This document shows, in pieces, positions 21,848 through 23,402 of a DNA stretch of 23,402 bases; within the stretch, counting starts at the first letter, position 1, and each line of letters begins with the position of its first letter. Location of the stretch: NCBI GenBank assembly GCA_045632485.1, contig JAZQWT010000042.1, forward strand, positions 1 through 23,402, read 5' to 3'. Both the position numbers and the translations under genes were made by a program. Below the pieces are notes generated by a model that did no database searches, was not told where the DNA came from, and saw nothing but the letters and a program-made list of their open reading frames with translations. This DNA is from SIG575 sp045632485. Its GTDB lineage: Bacteria > Bacillota > Clostridia > Oscillospirales > Acutalibacteraceae.

Positions 21848-23402
21848 TTATGTAAGCTTTATCAGAAGAGCCATATCTGTATCGTCAGGTCTTTCTGAAA
21901 TGTAATATGTTCCGTAGGATGACGACATGATTTTTTCTTCTTCGTAAAATTCACCGCTTATGGGATTAAACCATTGAATTGTATATTCTGTATCGGGACA
22001 GAGTCTGCCTATCGTGCCTGTTTTGAAACCGCCGTATTTATTTGTGTTTGTTTTTTGAGCAACATTTTCATCAGTGAATGAATAAAAATATACTACTATT
22101 TCAGAGTTGTCAGCATTACTTGCATATGTGTAGTAAACATTCAGACAGGGATTGAAATATGATTTATCGTCAAAGCGGGGGATTAAATTATACCACTCTG
22201 TCTGTTCAAAGAAGTTTCTCATATAACCTGTCTGATACGAGCTTGCGTATTCAAGGCTGTCCTGCCATGTGGCGTTTTTCTTTTCTTCACTTGTGATTAT
22301 ATCCACACCGTCAGATGAATCGTTTTCTTCATCATAAACATTAAGGTAACTCCAGGTATCGTGTCCGCCCCAGCCGTAGCCGTACATTCCGTTAAGGTAA
22401 GAAGTCCATCCCTGCATTCTTGCACCGAAGTTTTTAGTCCAGAGGTAACAGTACTGTCCTTCATAGTTTATAACGGGTTTGCCCTGCGAATTGTACCAGA
22501 AATCTTTTCCGCTGTCAAAGTCAATCTGATCTGTTTTTGATGGTGTCCACTGTGCTGCATAGAAATCGTGGGATTTTACATCTCTGAAGCAGGAAGGCAT
22601 TACATTGTCACAATAAATTTTGCATTTATCAGATGCACCTTTGCCGTTTCCGTAAGCAACTGTTGCACCCGTATTTTCCTGATGAGCAGTAACGGGATGT
22701 GTATAAGGGTCGTATTCTGCAATATAATTTGCCACAAGCTTGTATGGATTGTTCTTATAACTCCATATAGCGTGGTTTGTTTCGCTCCAGTAAAAATCGT
22801 TGTCGACTTCCTGTCCGAGGGTCCACATAACAGGGTAGGCTGAGTAACGTGCAACCCAATAACGGGAAATCTTTTTGAGGTAAGCTTTGACACCTTCTGT
22901 CATTTCACCGTCAGCTTCAACTCCGCCGAAATTGGGGATAAGCAATTCCATAGAGTAGGGGAAGAAAAACTCTGCATTTGCGTGAACGAGACCGCTGTCT
23001 GCAATAATTCTGAATTTTTCATCGTTAACTGCAAGTCCCTGAACATCATTTGCTGCAATACCGTCTGCAAAATCAAATGCAGCACCGATAGGTTCACTCT
23101 GGAAAACGGTAAAACCCTGACTTACTCTTTTTTCGCAGATAGTTTTCACCATATCAACTGTTTCATCACCTAAACTCCAGTGAGTGTCGCCAAGGTAAAA
23201 GAAAGGTGTGCCGTCAGCGTATGTAAAATATTTTTTGCCGTAACGTGTTGTGATAAAGCCATGCTTGTAAATATCCAGGTCGCCTGAATATTTTTTACAG
23301 TTTACTTTACCTGTTTTTCCGTGAAGGGATGTGTTTTCTTCATCTGTACAGACAGTTTCAAAATACCATTCACCTTCCTCGGGGCAGGCAAAACGGATTT
23401 TC
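21848..23402 (-). CDS. DUF5060/DUF4038 glycoside hydrolase (apiosidase-like, partial, N-terminus cut by window edge)
   Basis: An open frame of 518 codons running off the right edge; the true start lies outside. The first visible residues (FACPEEGEWYFETVC) look like the end of a DUF5060 beta domain. YFTYADGTPFFYLGDTHWSL then opens the DUF4038 TIM barrel, a group that includes GH140 apiosidase. Possible catalytic acids are the Glu in WTLGQEVDN and the one in PVINYEGQY. The C-terminus holds a small beta domain (GFKTGTIGRLCPDTEYTIQW). The first in-frame ATG at 23152 lies well inside the barrel and is not the start. No signal peptide can be judged. It likely attacks a plant side-chain or surface glycan. 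The terminator follows at 21795-21826. Confidence 0.85.
   Translation of the reverse strand, partial: KIRFACPEEGEWYFETVCTDEENTSLHGKTGKVNCKKYSGDLDIYKHGFITTRYGKKYFTYADGTPFFYLGDTHWSLGDETVDMVKTICEKRVSQGFTVFQSEPIGAAFDFADGIAANDVQGLAVNDEKFRIIADSGLVHANAEFFFPYSMELLIPNFGGVEADGEMTEGVKAYLKKISRYWVARYSAYPVMWTLGQEVDNDFYWSETNHAIWSYKNNPYKLVANYIAEYDPYTHPVTAHQENTGATVAYGNGKGASDKCKIYCDNVMPSCFRDVKSHDFYAAQWTPSKTDQIDFDSGKDFWYNSQGKPVINYEGQYCYLWTKNFGARMQGWTSYLNGMYGYGWGGHDTWSYLNVYDEENDSSDGVDIITSEEKKNATWQDSLEYASSYQTGYMRNFFEQTEWYNLIPRFDDKSYFNPCLNVYYTYASNADNSEIVVYFYSFTDENVAQKTNTNKYGGFKTGTIGRLCPDTEYTIQWFNPISGEFYEEEKIMSSSYGTYYISERPDDTDMALLIKLT

Overview
The window looks like the chromosome of a low-GC Firmicute, probably an uncultured gut or rumen Clostridia of the Oscillospirales/Ruminococcaceae type. 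This is inferred from strong GGAGG-type ribosome binding sites, sigma-A promoters, the FeoA/FeoB/Cys-rich FeoB-associated trio, a B. subtilis-type LexA box, and several plant-polysaccharide enzymes. No rRNA, tRNA, CRISPR array, integrase or insertion sequence is visible.

Layout. (1) 1-1134, minus strand: an Mrp/NBP35 ATPase whose stop overlaps the start of an AI-2E-family membrane protein cut by the window edge. (2) 1260-3602, plus: a YwlG/TIGR01440 protein, a YebC-family translation factor and a GH43-type glycosidase. (3) 3763-6538, plus: an iron(II) uptake operon feoA-feoB-small Cys-rich membrane protein. Two copies of one dyad operator lie in it, one at the promoter and one between feoA and feoB. 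(4) 6545-7351, minus: an unrecognised single-pass membrane protein with a TTG start. (5) 7506-13372, plus: a compact phage-derived cassette. A sigma-A-like promoter followed by a full match to the Gram-positive LexA/SOS box drives a two-domain regulator, a small coiled-coil protein, a BppU-like repeat-rich tail-fibre protein, an LRR/DUF6273-like tip protein, a 49-aa protein, XkdX, a possible 25-aa hydrophobic peptide, a membrane coiled-coil protein, an LLH-type holin and an M15 endolysin. A strong terminator ends it. (6) 13396-16197, plus: a secreted right-handed beta-helix protein and a DUF2804 protein. (7) 16200-21668, minus: a cell-surface polysaccharide modification locus (SGNH lipoprotein, DUF4358 lipoprotein, MBOAT acyltransferase, DHHW protein, GtrB-like glycosyltransferase, GtrA flippase). 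(8) 21795-23402, minus: a DUF5060/DUF4038 glycoside hydrolase cut by the right edge.

The most interesting item is region 5. Its gene order matches the distal end of a PBSX-like late operon (fibre, XkdX, membrane/coiled-coil protein, holin, endolysin). There is no terminase, capsid, tail tube, baseplate or integrase gene here, and the set sits directly behind its own SOS-controlled regulator. All frames are open and tightly coupled, and terminators bound both sides. This fits a domesticated DNA-damage-inducible adhesin-and-lysis unit better than a decaying prophage, but that reading is inference.
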